Source: Lutjanus erythropterus
Lineage: Eukaryota; Chordata; Actinopteri; Lutjaniformes; Lutjanidae
Reading direction: 5' to 3'
DNA: 64,000 nt
NCBI GenBank assembly: GCA_020091685.1
Contig: CM034607.1
Coordinates: 18,529,221-18,593,220, forward strand
Part shown: one piece after another, positions 11,129 to 21,998 of the stretch
Position numbering within the stretch: the stretch's first letter is position 1
How the letters are laid out: each line of letters starts with the position of its first letter
The notes under the pieces: model-generated
Seen by the model: only the letters and a program-made list of their open reading frames with translations
Told to the model about the DNA's origin: nothing
The model's database searches: none
Program-made: the position numbers and the translations under genes

Positions 11129-11910
11129 GGTAAGGTAAGGTTTATAGTGTATGCAAAATGAGTGGACATGCAAAACGATGTAAATACAGGGCTGTGTTTG
11201 GACTGACACAGCAGTACACCCAGACATGTCTGCCTCCTTCCCTCTATTCCCTCTCCTGTCTTCTTCTCCCACTAACCCCTGCTTGTGCGCTGTCTGAAAT
11301 TGATGTGTGGGTATCTGTGTGTGCACAGCCTACAGAACACAACAGACCCCCACACAGTTTACACCCCAGTGGAGACCATTAGTGATTCTCCACCAGACAC
11401 TCAGGGAAGACACAGTCTGAGAGACACGCAGGAAAAAGAGGCAAAAGTGTAGAGGAGAGGGGGAGGGAGACAGAATCAAGAGAAGAAGGATGAGAGGAAG
11501 AGAGAGTCAGTGACAGACTGGCAGACTGATATACAGACACACACAGATGGGAAGATAAATGAACAGATATTCTGGCAGAGCTACACAATGCTGAGAGAAA
11601 AGGGAAAGGGAACATCAGGGCAAACGTCAGTACTCTTCCTCTCTCTCCTCTTTCGTAGTCAAAGGATCGACCAAAGATGGCCTAAGCTTTAGTGCAATCT
11701 GATGTAACTCGCCAGAAACAGAGTCTCAATACTGCATATCAAACATAGTCATACCCCAGTCATCAAGCTGAAGGAAGACACTTTGTGTAATCCATCCAAA
11801 ATATGTCAGACTTTATGGACAGTTAATGTATTGAACAAACTCCAGTCCTTGTAAGGCATTAATTAAGGTTATATTAAAAATCTTGTTGTTCAGTAAATGT
11901 GTAATTTATG
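11129..11910. other. non-coding sequence with a purine-rich tract
   Basis: A GA-rich stretch covers about 11400-11520. The 74-86 codon frames around 11066-11382 and the minus frame 11379-11615 are not recognisable proteins. Confidence 0.45.
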
Positions 11911-11977
11911 GAGAAGAGAAGAGAAGAGAAGAGAAGAGAAGAGAAGAGAAGAGAAGAGAAGAGAAGAGAAGAGAAGA
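11911..11977. repeat. (GAGAA)n pentanucleotide microsatellite
   Basis: About 13 uninterrupted GAGAA units, ending exactly where homology to the left arm of the adjoining foldback element resumes. The lack of interruptions suggests recent expansion. Confidence 0.97.
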
Positions 11978-12639
11978 CGAACTGCTGTGGACAGGGTCAG
12001 CAACCAAAGGTATTTTAGCCACTTAAAAAAGGTCCACCTAAAGGTCCACCTAAAAAATCAATACCAGTTTTAGTTTATGCTATATTTAGAATATTTTGAG
12101 TGCGGCCTTTTCTGACAGGAAACCACCATTATGTAAGCCAACCAAACCAACCAAACTCCATAGAAGAAATCATTAATTTTGCCTTGAAGACCACAAGAGT
12201 TTCTGCTCCGCAGTTGCTTCGATCAGTCGTTTTATTTGAGTTATTGTGTGACTTTGGTGTTTTAATAGAATAGTTCTGATTAACCGAAGTCATGCAATAC
12301 CACAAACACACTAACCAATCAAGACAATGGTAGACCAGCTCCCAATTAATCTCAACTCCTGTGACTGTTTTTGCCAAAGGAGTTTGATTTGTTTGGAGGG
12401 AGCGACACTTGGCATTTCCTGTCAGAATAGGCTGTCTGGTGTAAAAGTAGAAGTAAAAATATTCTTAATATAGTGTGCACTTACACTGATATACATTTTT
12501 TTTGGTGAACCTTTTTAAGTGGCTAAAATACCTTTTGATGCTGACCCTGTCCACAGCAGTATGTTGCTTAGCTTCCGTGCTGATGCATCTCAAGCACCTC
12601 ATACAACCCCACATCAAATAATCTGAACTATCTCTTTAA
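11978..12639. mobile_element. Foldback element, copy A2 (left end replaced by microsatellite)
   Basis: Left-arm homology begins at ACTGCTGTGGACAGGGTCAG (11981), equivalent to about 105 bases inside copy A1. The terminal left sequence is missing and the (GAGAA)n array sits in its place. The right arm is intact, through GCTGACCCTGTCCACAGCAG, to CTCTTTAA with TTAA at 12636-12639. A local duplication, AAGGTCCACCTA twice, occurs at about 12029-12052. No coding capacity. Confidence 0.85.
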
Positions 12640-13536
12640 AGGAGACACCTGTAGAAGAGGGAAGGTCAAACGACAAGGTGGAGGGTAGAAGGACAGATGA
12701 AGAGAGGACGAGGAGGAGGTTGAAAGAGACATGAAAGAGGAAAGACCAGTTTGTGTAAAAGTGAAATGGGCCACAACAGGCGCTCCACTGGGCTGCACTC
12801 AACTGCACTCTGGTCACATATTGGCTGTGAGAGTATATACATGTGTGTGTGTGTGCACCGGCTGCATGTGAACAACAACTCTGGAGGAAGGGAGGTTACA
12901 TATGGGCTTGGCCTTTGTGTGTGTGTGTGTGTGTGTGCTGATGGGAGTGTGAAAAAAATGCTGCAGAAGGAGAGCAAGTGAAAGTGAGTGTAGTCGAAAC
13001 GGTGCAATCAGCGGAGTAAAAAAGCGAGCGAGAGACTCCCTGTGTGTGCGGCAGGTCCCCAGCCATCTGGACACTCTCCTCCCTCCCTCCCTCTCTCCAC
13101 CACCCCCCCCGCTCTCCTCCCCCCTCCTTTTCCTCTCCTCTCCTCTGCCGACTGGTGTGCTATTCATGGCGGACCCATTTCACCTTTCAGTGTGTTACGC
13201 CCGCTCGCCACAATACATGCTAATGAGGTAGAACAAATGACTTTTTTGCTGTGGGTGCATGCATGTGTGCGGGCCTGCGTATGTGTGTGTGTGTGTGTGG
13301 GTGGATGGGTTGCTGAATTCTTCCAATCTCAGCTGCTTGCTACCAAACCACCCGCTTAACTGCCGTAAGAGTTGTTAATGGTTATGCAGAACCCATTTTT
13401 GTTTTCTCACCTGACGGCACAAAATAGCTGCAGATTACTGACACATGATCTCAGATCTTTGTGCACACACACACTGAAAACAGTAAACTCTCCAATATAT
13501 CCAGTCGCCCTTTTCAGACACACGCTTCAGCTTCTC
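12640..13536. other. non-coding sequence with TG blocks and a C-rich tract
   Basis: TG runs lie at about 12841-12856, 12916-12937 and 13282-13299. A C/CT-rich tract at about 13060-13145 (with CCACCCCCCCC) gives Pro/Ser-rich frames that I discount. No gene recognised. Confidence 0.55.
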
Positions 13537-14226
13537 CTCATAGGAGAACCCCTTTTGTTGCCCGGGAGAACCCTTTATAAAAATTCCACCTGGAACCCAT
13601 TCAGGGGGTTCTTCATAGAACCCAACATAAAGGGTTAGACCCTGTACCATCTGTGAATGGTTCCACTCAGAGACCCTGTGAGGGCCCACATCCACCAAAT
13701 AAGCCCTGGGTTTTGAACTGGTTCAGCTCAAGATTCTTGGAACCTTGGTTCTATCTTTTACACCAGCCCTCATTTCCACCAGTTGTGAGTGGAACCACTG
13801 TAATCAAGGATGTCCTCAACAGAGGGTGTTACACAATGCACAAAGACCTACAGAATATGACACGCCCACTTTGGTTCCCAAGGAAAACCTGCTATTTTTG
13901 ATTCCATCTGGAAAACAACTTTTCAGGTTCCAGAACAACTCATTTTTGGTGGAAATGCTCATGAATGATTAAAAATTAGGTTCTTGAACTGAAGGGTGGT
14001 TCGTGTTCAAAAGAGCCCTGGGGTCTACAGAGAACCCTTCTATGGTATAATGGCTCCACACAGTACACTCTCTGGAGGTTCTATTCAGAACCTTTCCGCT
14101 GTCTGAGGGTGCTGACAATAACTCAAAAAAGGACTCTTATGGAACCTTTAGACTATAGTAAGGGGTTCTTCAAAAGCGAATGGTTCTAGGTAGAACACTC
14201 ACCCTTCAGGAAGAACCATGTTCAAA
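13537..14226 (+). repeat. GGTTCT/AGAACC-rich interspersed repeat, copy B1
   Basis: Dense in GGTTCT, GGAACC and AGAACC words across about 690 bases. The block GAGAACCCTTTATAAAA..TTCCACCTGGAACCC near 13565-13600 matches, inverted, the segment at 59776-59825. A family with 'GGACAAGCCAAAGAACC' and 'GGTTCTAGGTAGAACC' words is common in fish genomes, from memory. The 88-codon frame at 13372-13638 is partly this repeat. Confidence 0.65.
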
Positions 14227-14480
14227 TCCTTACTTCTACGAATGCAGAGTCTAGGGCACTGTAATTTGAAAGCACTTCCCACTTTGCCTCAATGGCAAAT
14301 AAACCATATGATCATAATAGGGCAATACCCTGATTCTTTTCAGCTTGGGCAACTTTGACCAGGCCTATAAATCCTCACCCGTGGCCACCTTCCATTCATC
14401 CAGCACTGAGTTACTTGGCCCAGTTCCGATCTGATCTGCTAGGCGATGATAAAGTGGAGAGGTGGCTGTCACTGGAGACA
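14227..14480. other. non-coding sequence, nothing recognised
   Basis: Single-copy-looking sequence of mixed composition between the GGTTCT-type repeat and a GA microsatellite. Confidence 0.35.
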
Positions 14481-14504
14481 GAGGAGAGGAGAGGAGAGGA
14501 GAGA
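14481..14504. repeat. (GGAGA)n short tandem repeat
   Basis: About five units of GGAGA/GAGGA. The minus-strand frames through here are CT-rich artefacts. Confidence 0.85.
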
Positions 14505-15239
14505 GCGCACGTTTCCAGCTCTCTGTAACACGGATGACACGAGATGAATGGGGCGCTTGATTTGTCGCAACAGCACACGAGACAGCACAACTGACACTGG
14601 TGAGAAAAGTGGCGACAGGGAGAAAAAATAAAGAGCAAGCAGGCAAGAAAAGGCAGCACTGGGGTGTTGAAAGATTGAGGTGCGAGATAGGAGATGGAGA
14701 GAAGAGCGAAGGATAGATAGAGGTGGAAAAATGTGTAGCAATACAGACAGAATGACGTACAGTTTATCAAAATAAACTCCCCTTCAAGTCTTTCTTGAGT
14801 AGGAGTTGCTATTCTCCTCTTCTCTTTGCATCACTGGGTGGCGCTAACGATACATCTGTACACCTGCCAACTCTCTCTCCCTTCTCCTCTTCCTCTCTCT
14901 CTTTCCATAGTGAATCACTGTGACAGCCAGGCTTGGCAGTCATAATTAACCGAGTGCACTAGCTAGTGTAGCACTCAACACACCACAGCGAGCAACAAGA
15001 AGTCTCAAAGGGAGGAACTCACGAGGCACAGAGTGGACTGAGCTCGCAGTGAGAGCTGCCACGAGGTACGACCATCGTGGCTGCGAGCGTGTGATGAATT
15101 ATGTGTGCGTTCCTTTGAACCGGAGGACACTGTGCAGATGTTTAAAGCAGACGTATATGTGTTAAATTGTGTGTTTTAATCACATTGTCAGTTCAGTGAC
15201 AAACATAATGAGGATGTTTTATTGTACCTTAACATATTC
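14505..15239. other. Non-coding sequence with an acceptor-like site at 14871-14910
   Basis: A 35-base pyrimidine tract runs to CCATAG at 14905-14910, the form of a 3' splice site. The sequence after it, in one phase, reads 10 residues (NHCDSQAWQS) and then TAA at 14943-14945. It could be a short terminal exon, but isolated pyrimidine tracts are common here. The rest to 15239 shows no gene. A cluster of CpGs lies at about 14985-15090. Confidence 0.25.
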
Positions 15240-15954
15240 TTAAAGGGATATTTTTTTATGTGTGAGTATAAAAGGTAAGCAATGTACTGCTGTGGACAGG
15301 GTCAGCAACAGACGGTATGTTAGCCACTTACAAAAGGTCCACCGAAAAAATTAATATCACTTTTAAGTATAGGCTATATTTACAATGTTTTCATTGCTTT
15401 ACTTTGCAGTCAGACAACGCTTTCTGGTGGTAAACCAAATCAGTTATTTTACTTTGCAGAACACGGGGGTTGCTGGTCTACCACTGCCTCGGTCTGTTAG
15501 TTTGTGTTACTGAGTGGCTTTAGTGTTTTAAAAGGACAGTTTTGCGTCACCAAAATCACACAATAACACAAAAAAATCTAACAGACCAAGGCAGCGAAAC
15601 TCCTGTGTCCTGCAAAGTAAAATTACTGATTTCACATACAGAGTTTGGCTGGTTGGTTTTGCGAGAGCGATATTTGGTCTATTTAATGGGGGGTTTCCTG
15701 TCAGAGAAAGTTGTCTGGCAGCCAAGTAAAGTGGTGAAAATATTCTAAATATAGCACACACTTAAACTGATATTGATTTTTTTTTTTTAGGTGGACTTTT
15801 TTTTATAAGTGTCTAAAATAGCTTTGTTACAGACCCTGTCACACAGCAGCACATTGCTTAGCTTCCATACTGGTACTCCTCTCTCCTTCATCAACTAATA
15901 ATAATACACTGACTATCCTCATACAGCCTCACCACAAATAATCTATCTCTTTAA
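15240..15954. mobile_element. Foldback element, copy A3 (both ends present)
   Basis: Starts TTAAAGGGATA at 15240 and ends TATCTCTTTAA at 15954, TTAA at each end, 715 bp. Left arm CTGCTGTGGACAGGGTCAGC (about 15286) faces its inverted partner AGACCCTGTCACACAGCAGC (about 15831). The fold centre is near 15540, where AGTGGCTTTAGTGTTTTAAA meets CACCAAAATCACAC. The frames on both strands (68 and 77 codons) are inside the repeat and are not genes. Confidence 0.9.
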
Positions 15955-16149
15955 GTCTGGGCAAAAGAATAAGACTAGGTATAAGGTACCAAATAATCTA
16001 AAGAAACACTGCATCCATATTAGTAAGTATTCAATGAAAAGAGCATGATGGATGACGTCCTGCACACCAGTGCCTTAACTTTTGAAAAAGGTTGAATAAA
16101 AATAATTTTGACAGTGGCATTATCTAGTGAAAATATCTTTAAAATGTTC
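15955..16149. other. non-coding sequence, nothing recognised
   Basis: Short AT-rich stretch after copy A3. No feature supported. Confidence 0.35.
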
Positions 16150-16440
16150 CTTGTCCGTCTCTTTCTTTTCAAATCCAGACCATGAGGGAAACCATTGCAT
16201 TTTCTACATGTAAAACACAGATCTGTCCTGCAACAGCTGTGGAACAAATTGTGTTATTAAGTTATTTTAACACCCAAGGCATCCAATTAGACTACCAGAT
16301 TCTCCTTATCAAAGCCACTGCTCTCCAAAAAGCGAGGGAAACAACTTACATGGATGTAACTGTTTCCACGAAAATAGCCCCAGAAATCAGTTTCACAGCA
16401 GTTATGATGCACTAATGGAAATGGTGCCACAGTTCCTTTA
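16150..16440. promoter_or_regulatory. Candidate conserved non-coding block
   Basis: Complex, balanced sequence without tandem repeats or transposon words, flanked by low-complexity or repeat DNA on both sides. It contains AT-rich motifs (CATCCAATTAGACTACC, GTTATTAAGTTATTTTAAC) set in moderately GC sequence, the look of vertebrate enhancer-like elements. Conservation cannot be tested here. The 77-codon plus frame has no recognisable domain. Confidence 0.2.
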
Positions 16441-16469
16441 ACTCGTACAGCAACAGGAACCAGACCATT

Positions 16470-16700
16470 CCTGGCTCCCCTCCCGGCCCCCGGGGCCCAG
16501 GGCCCAGCCCAAGTCACCACACAATGGGCCGGCAGAATGAGAGGAACCGCCGGCCATCCAGAGATAGCCCCGCTGGTCAGGAACCAGAAAGGGAACCAGA
16601 AGGAATCTGGGAGGGGGGAGGGGGAGGATGGGAGCCCAGAGGATGGGAACCCAGGGAGCAAGGGAGAGGAGGAGGGGATGGCTGGTTGGTCGGGGTCAGG
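16470..16700 (+). repeat. GC-rich then G-rich tract (G-quadruplex potential)
   Basis: A GC palindromic patch (GGCCCCCGGGGCCCAGGGCCC, about 16486-16506) is followed by G-run sequence at about 16608-16680. There, runs of three or more G are separated by short loops, e.g. GGGAGGGGGGAGGGGGAGG. Translations are Gly/Arg/Glu-rich and not credible. Confidence 0.6.
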
Positions 16701-17599
16701 ATGTGTGTGAGGGGACAGTGTGTGTGTGTGTGTGTGACAGATAGTATTGAGCTGTTAAGATAAAAGTCTTGTTCCCGTGCAAAAAACATGCACACGCAGT
16801 AACACGCGCACACATTCTACTGCCAGGATGTTTTTGCTTGTTTTCAGGTAATTAAAATTGGAACAGCAAATTGTTGGATGGAAGGCGGCTGGAGGACAGT
16901 TGATGGAGGAGGGAAGGGGAGTAGGGGAGGTGGTGGTGGAGGGACTAATGGCCCTGGGCCTGACCCCACCGTCCTGGCTCCTGCCCTGGGTAAGCTGACT
17001 GTCCTATCTGGCTTCTTCACACACTGCCTGGAGCATCGAACAGTGAGTCAAAGCAGAGCAGCCTCAGAGTGCGACTGAGACAAACATTAAAAAGTGGAAA
17101 AGGTGAATTAAATGAGAAGGAGGTTTGAATGTGGCCCCAGTCCTCCTGGCCAGACCTGTTCCCTGCTCTATTTTGGGGGTCTCCAGTGAAACACACACAC
17201 AAAGACACACCGTACCCACTGTTTCCATGACAACAAGTGGAGCAGATACACTCGCTCAACTGTCAAAGGACATATACGCACACATATGTGCGCACATATG
17301 CACGTACAAATAAACACACAGTGCAAAGAGAGTTGAGCGTTAAAGTGATGCTGTCATCACTGGAATGACAGAGAGAGAGGAAGTAACTGAAAGAAAAAGA
17401 GACAGTGTCAGACAGCAGAAAGGAAAGAGAGAAAAAGGCAAAGAAAGTAGGAAGAGAACAAGGATTTTCTACCTTATTACTTATAGTGCAGTTGTGCTAT
17501 AAAGGGTGATCAATAACTCTTTCAACTGACATACAGGTGGCTATTATAATAAATACACATACAGTTTCTGCTGCTGGGAGTCTCTCTCACATTAAAATA
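16701..17599. other. non-coding sequence with TG and purine tracts
   Basis: A TG block lies at about 16719-16736, a G-rich stretch at about 16878-16946, a short CA block at about 17190-17209, and a GA-rich stretch at about 17368-17460. No gene supported. Confidence 0.45.
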
Positions 17600-18402
17600 A
17601 CAAAATTACATCATAAAGTAGTGTAGGATCATGGGAATTGTTGTCTTTACCGTAATACGATGAAAATGTATCTGAGGTGACTCAAGCAGAAATCATGTTC
17701 ATGGACGAGGTAATGTATTAAAGTTTTATTCGCATTATGTTCAGTCTCTGATGTGTCCAATGCAGCCTGTGTTTTTGTCCAAAAGCTGGGGCAGCAGGTC
17801 AGACAGGAAGGTAGCAGGACGCGGTCCTTTAATCGACTCTGGGAGTCTAGTGATGCAGATGTTGTTATGACAACTTTGGGATTCAAGGTATGTGGATTTG
17901 GCCTTTAGCTTAGCATTGCTAGTGGCTTAGACTCCAGAGAAGTAATATGCTGCCGGTGTTTGCACCAGGTCGATTTTAGTCTCAAGGGTGGAGATTGCTT
18001 GCTTTAATTCTTCCGAAGGAGCCGCCTTTTGATTTACTAGTAAACTGGCTAATGCAAACATGGTAACTTCGCGAGTGACTATATCATCCTTGGGCATGAT
18101 GTCTTTCTTAGTCTGATTTGTGGATGCCACTTCATCTTTAGGTCGGTTGCTTTGTGTTGCAAAAAGTTAGAATGAGAATTATGGGGTTTGAAGTATAAAT
18201 GTCCAAAAGAGTGGGAACCAAAGCATGTCTACCCCTTATCCGCCATTACCCGGAGGTCTATCCAGTGTATTCCTGGAAGTTACAGGAACTGGAGGCTGGT
18301 AGGAAATGCACCATTACCACAAATAAATTATGGATTTCTCTTTGTTTGACCATTGCCGGAAACATTTGGGACAATATAAATACACAACTCAACAAAATAT
18401 AT
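17600..18402. repeat. Interspersed repeat, copy C1, interrupted by an L1 relic
   Basis: Two blocks match copy C2 at 39455-39787. The left block (about 17600-17727) has GGATCATGGGA, GACTCAAGCAGAAAT and ATGGACGAGGTAAT. The right block (about 18249-18402) has AGGAAATGCACCATTACC, AATAAATTATGGATTTCTC and ACACAACTCAACAAAATATA. About 520 bases separate the blocks here against about 40 in C2, and that extra DNA holds an L1-type ORF1 fragment. A fish repeat with this sequence is familiar to me, unnamed. Confidence 0.65.
17735..18160 (-). pseudogene. Decayed L1-type LINE ORF1 fragment
   Basis: On the minus strand, a 67-codon frame (18130 to 17927) starts with Met and ends in a stop. It carries a Lys/Asp/Glu-rich, heptad-like stretch (EELKQAISTLETKIDL) like the coiled coil of L1 ORF1 proteins. 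After several stops and shifts, a different frame near 17750-17830 reads KGPRPATFLSDLLPQLLDKN. This resembles the GPRPTxFxxxLLxxLLG stretch common in fish L1/Tx1 ORF1, from family knowledge. ORF1 proteins bind RNA and act as chaperones in retrotransposition. The frame is broken and most of the element, including reverse transcriptase, is absent, so this is a dead relic. Confidence 0.6.
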
Positions 18403-18756
18403 TACATGGGTCAAGCATTTTTATACATTTTAATCTGTGTTTTAAAGTACAGCATCTCTTTTCTCAGTAACTGATGTACTTCACCTGTTTTGACCTGAAC
18501 CAGACTGATCGTGTGTCTGGCTGGTAAAAAAAAAAAATTAAAACGTTGTGTCCTTGTTCTCAGATGCTGGAGAGAGAGAGAGACTGTACGATGTTTCCTA
18601 AATCAAAGCCACTCAGCTGAGTCATAATTAATGGTTGTCGCAGGGATGGAGGGATGTCAGAGTGCGTGCGTGTGTGTGAATGTGTTCACGTATTTGTGGT
18701 TCTACATCCATCTATACCTAAAAATGTGTATGTGCTGCACACATCACTTGTCTCTT
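18403..18756. other. non-coding sequence, nothing recognised
   Basis: Holds a 13-base poly-A near 18526-18538, a short GA run at about 18573-18584 and a short TG run at 18665-18678. Confidence 0.4.
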
Positions 18757-19122
18757 ATATAGAGATTAAGTATTGGTACTTTTTCGATACCAAATGTTTA
18801 AACAGATACAATATCTCTTAATTATAACATCTAAAGTACAGAAGCTGTATAAACAATGATCTCAGTGCTCATTTAAGATGTCAGTTCAGTCCTGCCTGAA
18901 ATTTGGCTTGCAGCATCGCAAAACCAGACAGTGTTCAGTGATTTTTTTTATACCAGCACTGTGTGCAGGTTAATAATAAAAAAGTTATCCCATTTTGTGT
19001 GCCAAGGACTTTTTCCTTTTTGTTGTGGTATAGAAAGAAATATCAAGTATCTTTTTTTTCTTTTTTTTTTTACACAGGTATTGTATTGAAGTTTAAAATT
19101 CTGCTATTGTGACAGCTCTAGT
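18757..19122 (+). repeat. Fish interspersed repeat with GTATTGGTA..TTGTGACAGCTCTA ends
   Basis: Begins with AAGTATTGGTACTTTTTCGATACC and ends with TATTGTGACAGCTCTAGTCC. The middle has ACACAGGTATTGTATTGAAGTTTAAAATT. I recall this arrangement as a widespread fish repeat. No target duplication is evident, so the class is open. Confidence 0.5.
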
Positions 19123-20109
19123 CCCTACTGTTGCTGTCATTTTTGAAGGACTGTAGTGAGATTCAGTTCTGCGAATTCACAGAATTTAATTTTCTTACGC
19201 TGTCACATTGATATTCCAGATTCTGATTTAATTTGCAGGGTGTGAATGAAAACACTGGCACATTTCAAATGAGAAGAAGCGATACATTTAAAATTGCTCC
19301 ACACGCAGGAGCTGTTGTCTTTGCTCACATATTGAAAAAAATAAAAATAAAAATCTGTAAGCCTCTCTATCCATCTTGGTGAAATAAGGCGGCCCCACAC
19401 TGGCAATCATCTGAAAAGCAAGAAGTTCTTTTAGCTGCAGGCTGTGTCACATTTTACAAGCTTTCTGCCACATACCATGAATACAGCATTTTTTTCCCCC
19501 AAACCTCTTAATCCCCTGTTGCACTATAATTTTCTATTACAGTAGAGCGGCTATATATAGTGTATACTGCAGCTTGCATGTAGCTGTGGTTAAGACTTGT
19601 TGTGTGAACTCCTTGACATGGACTAGTTAAATATAGGTTGACTGATTTCATATGTTATTTTTCCCCCAAAATGCTGAAAAGCTGCCAGCGTTGAGGCAGT
19701 TTAGCATTAGTGGCTGTCTAAAAGAGAGACAGAGAATCTCAAAAACACATTAGAGGTCTGAAAGCTGAAGCTCAGCAATTTGGAAACCCATAAGTGTTGT
19801 TTAACATCTTGTGCGGAGTATTTCTCTCTCCTCTTTTTCATTCTGTTGTCTTGTCACTACCTCCAGCTCCTTCTGCTGCTCAACTCTGTGGCCTCTGGCG
19901 TCGGTCTCCAGCGGTTTAGAGTCACTCACAAATGTGTCCCTCTTCTCTCTCTCTCTGTTTCCCACTTCCCCAATTTTCGGGGTCTTGTTCTCCAGCTGGC
20001 GCAGACAAACAGGCTTACATCAGAGCCACAAACACACAGACCTCACTAACCCTGCCTAATAATCTGGCTTTTATTTCAAAACACAAGAAGTCACCATATT
20101 CACACGGCA
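19123..20109. other. non-coding sequence, nothing recognised
   Basis: Mixed AT-rich and CT-rich sequence. Overlapping Ser/Leu-rich frames at 19780-20162 arise from a CT-rich patch. Confidence 0.4.
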
Positions 20110-20172
20110 GCCATGTTCATCTGACGTATCGTCTAACACTATCAAACGGTAATGTTAGCTAATAGGAGGTTA

Positions 20173-20582
20173 ATGCTAATGTTAGCTGTTGTCTAACAGT
20201 AGATAATGGGTTATTAAATGTTATTGACATGACAACAGTTTGTACGATTTTGCACATTTATAAAACTTGCAACCTGAAACGGAGCAGTACGACATTATCC
20301 TTTTGACACGAGGTAAAACAACATATTTAATAACTCACTAGCTATCATCAACAGCTAACGTTAGCATCAACGAGCATGACTGAATGCTAACGTTTACTGT
20401 TGTCTAATGGTAGCTAATGTCTATTGATAGCTAATGTGTTATCAAATATGTGGTTTTATGTTGAAATATGGCCTCATGTCTCACTGAATTTTCACTGTCC
20501 ACTGTCGGTCAAATGATAATTGTGTACATTTATATGACGTACAACCTGCAACACAGCAGTACAACATTATTCTTTTGATAAC
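20173..20582 (+). repeat. Ancient tandem duplication
   Basis: Unit 1 (about 20173-20312) and unit 2 (about 20392-20582) share an order of blocks. These are TGCTAAYGTT, CTGTTGTCTAA, TAATGKGTTATYAAAT, then GTACATTTATA-like sequence, AACCTG, RCAGTACRACATTAT and CTTTTGA. Both carry repeated GTTAGC/GCTAAC words. Divergence and a larger insert in unit 2 suggest an old event. Confidence 0.6.
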
Positions 20583-21764
20583 AGCCTTCCCACCCTGAGC
20601 GTGACGTCAGAGAAAAATGGCTACTGCGTGAAAATGGTGAATCTAATTTTGGATTGTTCCCACTGGTCTAATTGAGTGCTGCTACCTAAAATCTGACAGT
20701 CTGTGTCCTCAATTTATTCCAAATTTTCAGATGTTTATATCTCAGCTTCATTCTAGCAGTGACATCTGCACCACTGATATGATGGATATCTTATTTTGAA
20801 ACAAATCTTCATCTCTTTCCCATCTCGTCACACCTCTCGTACACCTCTCACCTTGTGCCCAGTCACCTTCCTCCATCCCCAGTCTCTACTTTCTGCTCGT
20901 AATCACAATCTAATCCTTTTGCAATCAATTCCCCATGAATGCCACCCGCCCCCAACATACACACATGCTGCTCACGTACACATCCAACCCAGTGAGCAAA
21001 CAGAGGTCTTCAAGACACAAAAGCAGCAAACAACAGACTCAGTCCTCATCTAAACACTCTATTACCTACAAACAGATGGTTTTCAGTGACATTGCGGTTG
21101 CAAACACAGACATAATATGCTTATTTCACCAAAACCACTTAAATTACTGACATATTCAAACATTTCTGATTAAAACTCAGATGAGTTGTATGAAAGCAGA
21201 CAACAGGTAAATGTGTATTAAATCATTAAACCCAGCTGAATACAATTTGGCTACAAGTGTAATCCCTTTCATATGGTAATGGTAAACAAACATGGGATCA
21301 GAATAAACACACACATGTGCTTCAACCATTGTGTGTGTGTGTGTCGCCGCCACCCCTGATCAGCTGGTGACTTAGTCTTGTTATTGTCCTAGCAGGCAAA
21401 AGCCCGGGGCAGTGCACGACTAATGCATTAGTGTCTCTGGCAGTTAGGGGCATCTGTCGCGTGTGGGTACATGTGTGTGATTGTGTCTTTTAGCCTTGGG
21501 CAAAGTGGCAAAACCAAAGACTTGTTATGTCCAAGTACAGAGCCTGTGCGTGCGGTAGGACTGATGCAGATTTGCCTGCACATGATTTTGCTACTTAGCC
21601 ACAAAAAACCATTATTCCAACATTAACCAGCTTTAGAAGTACCCCAACTGTTGATTAGTTGTTTCATCTGCATTTTGTGCACTTTTCTGCTGTCTCTTTA
21701 TATCTCTGCTATTATGAGGCCAAAATGTCCTCACATAGATAAATAAAGAGCTACCTACCTACCT
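20583..21764. other. non-coding sequence, nothing recognised
   Basis: Contains a short TG block at 21328-21343 and (CTAC)n at about 21748-21765. The 71-85 codon frames at 20796-21150 show no domain. Confidence 0.4.
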
Positions 21765-21767
21765 AAT

Positions 21768-21998
21768 GTCCAAAACTTGAAAACAACAAATGCTCATCAC
21801 AGTTTCCCAGAGTCCAAAGTGACATCTTCCAATTGCTTCTTTTGTCCGACCAACAGTTCAAACCCAAACACTCTTCATTTACTGTCATACAAACATTTAA
21901 GAAATGTGAACCAGGAAATGTTTGACATTTTTGCTTGAAAGATGACCGAAACAATAGCTGGCGACTAGTTTTCTTTTGATCGAATCGTTGCAGCTCAG
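21768..21998 (-). repeat. Fish repeat with GTTGCAGC end, copy D1
   Basis: Contains CACAGTTTCCCAGAGTCCAAAGTGACATCTTCCAATTGCTTCTTTTGTCCGACCAACAG (21796-21854) and ends GAATCGTTGCAGCTC. Read on the minus strand, the CTGTTGGTCxGACAAAA..TTGAAGA block matches copy D2 at about 63701-63742, so the two copies are in opposite orientation. The family is very common in teleosts, from memory. Confidence 0.65.
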
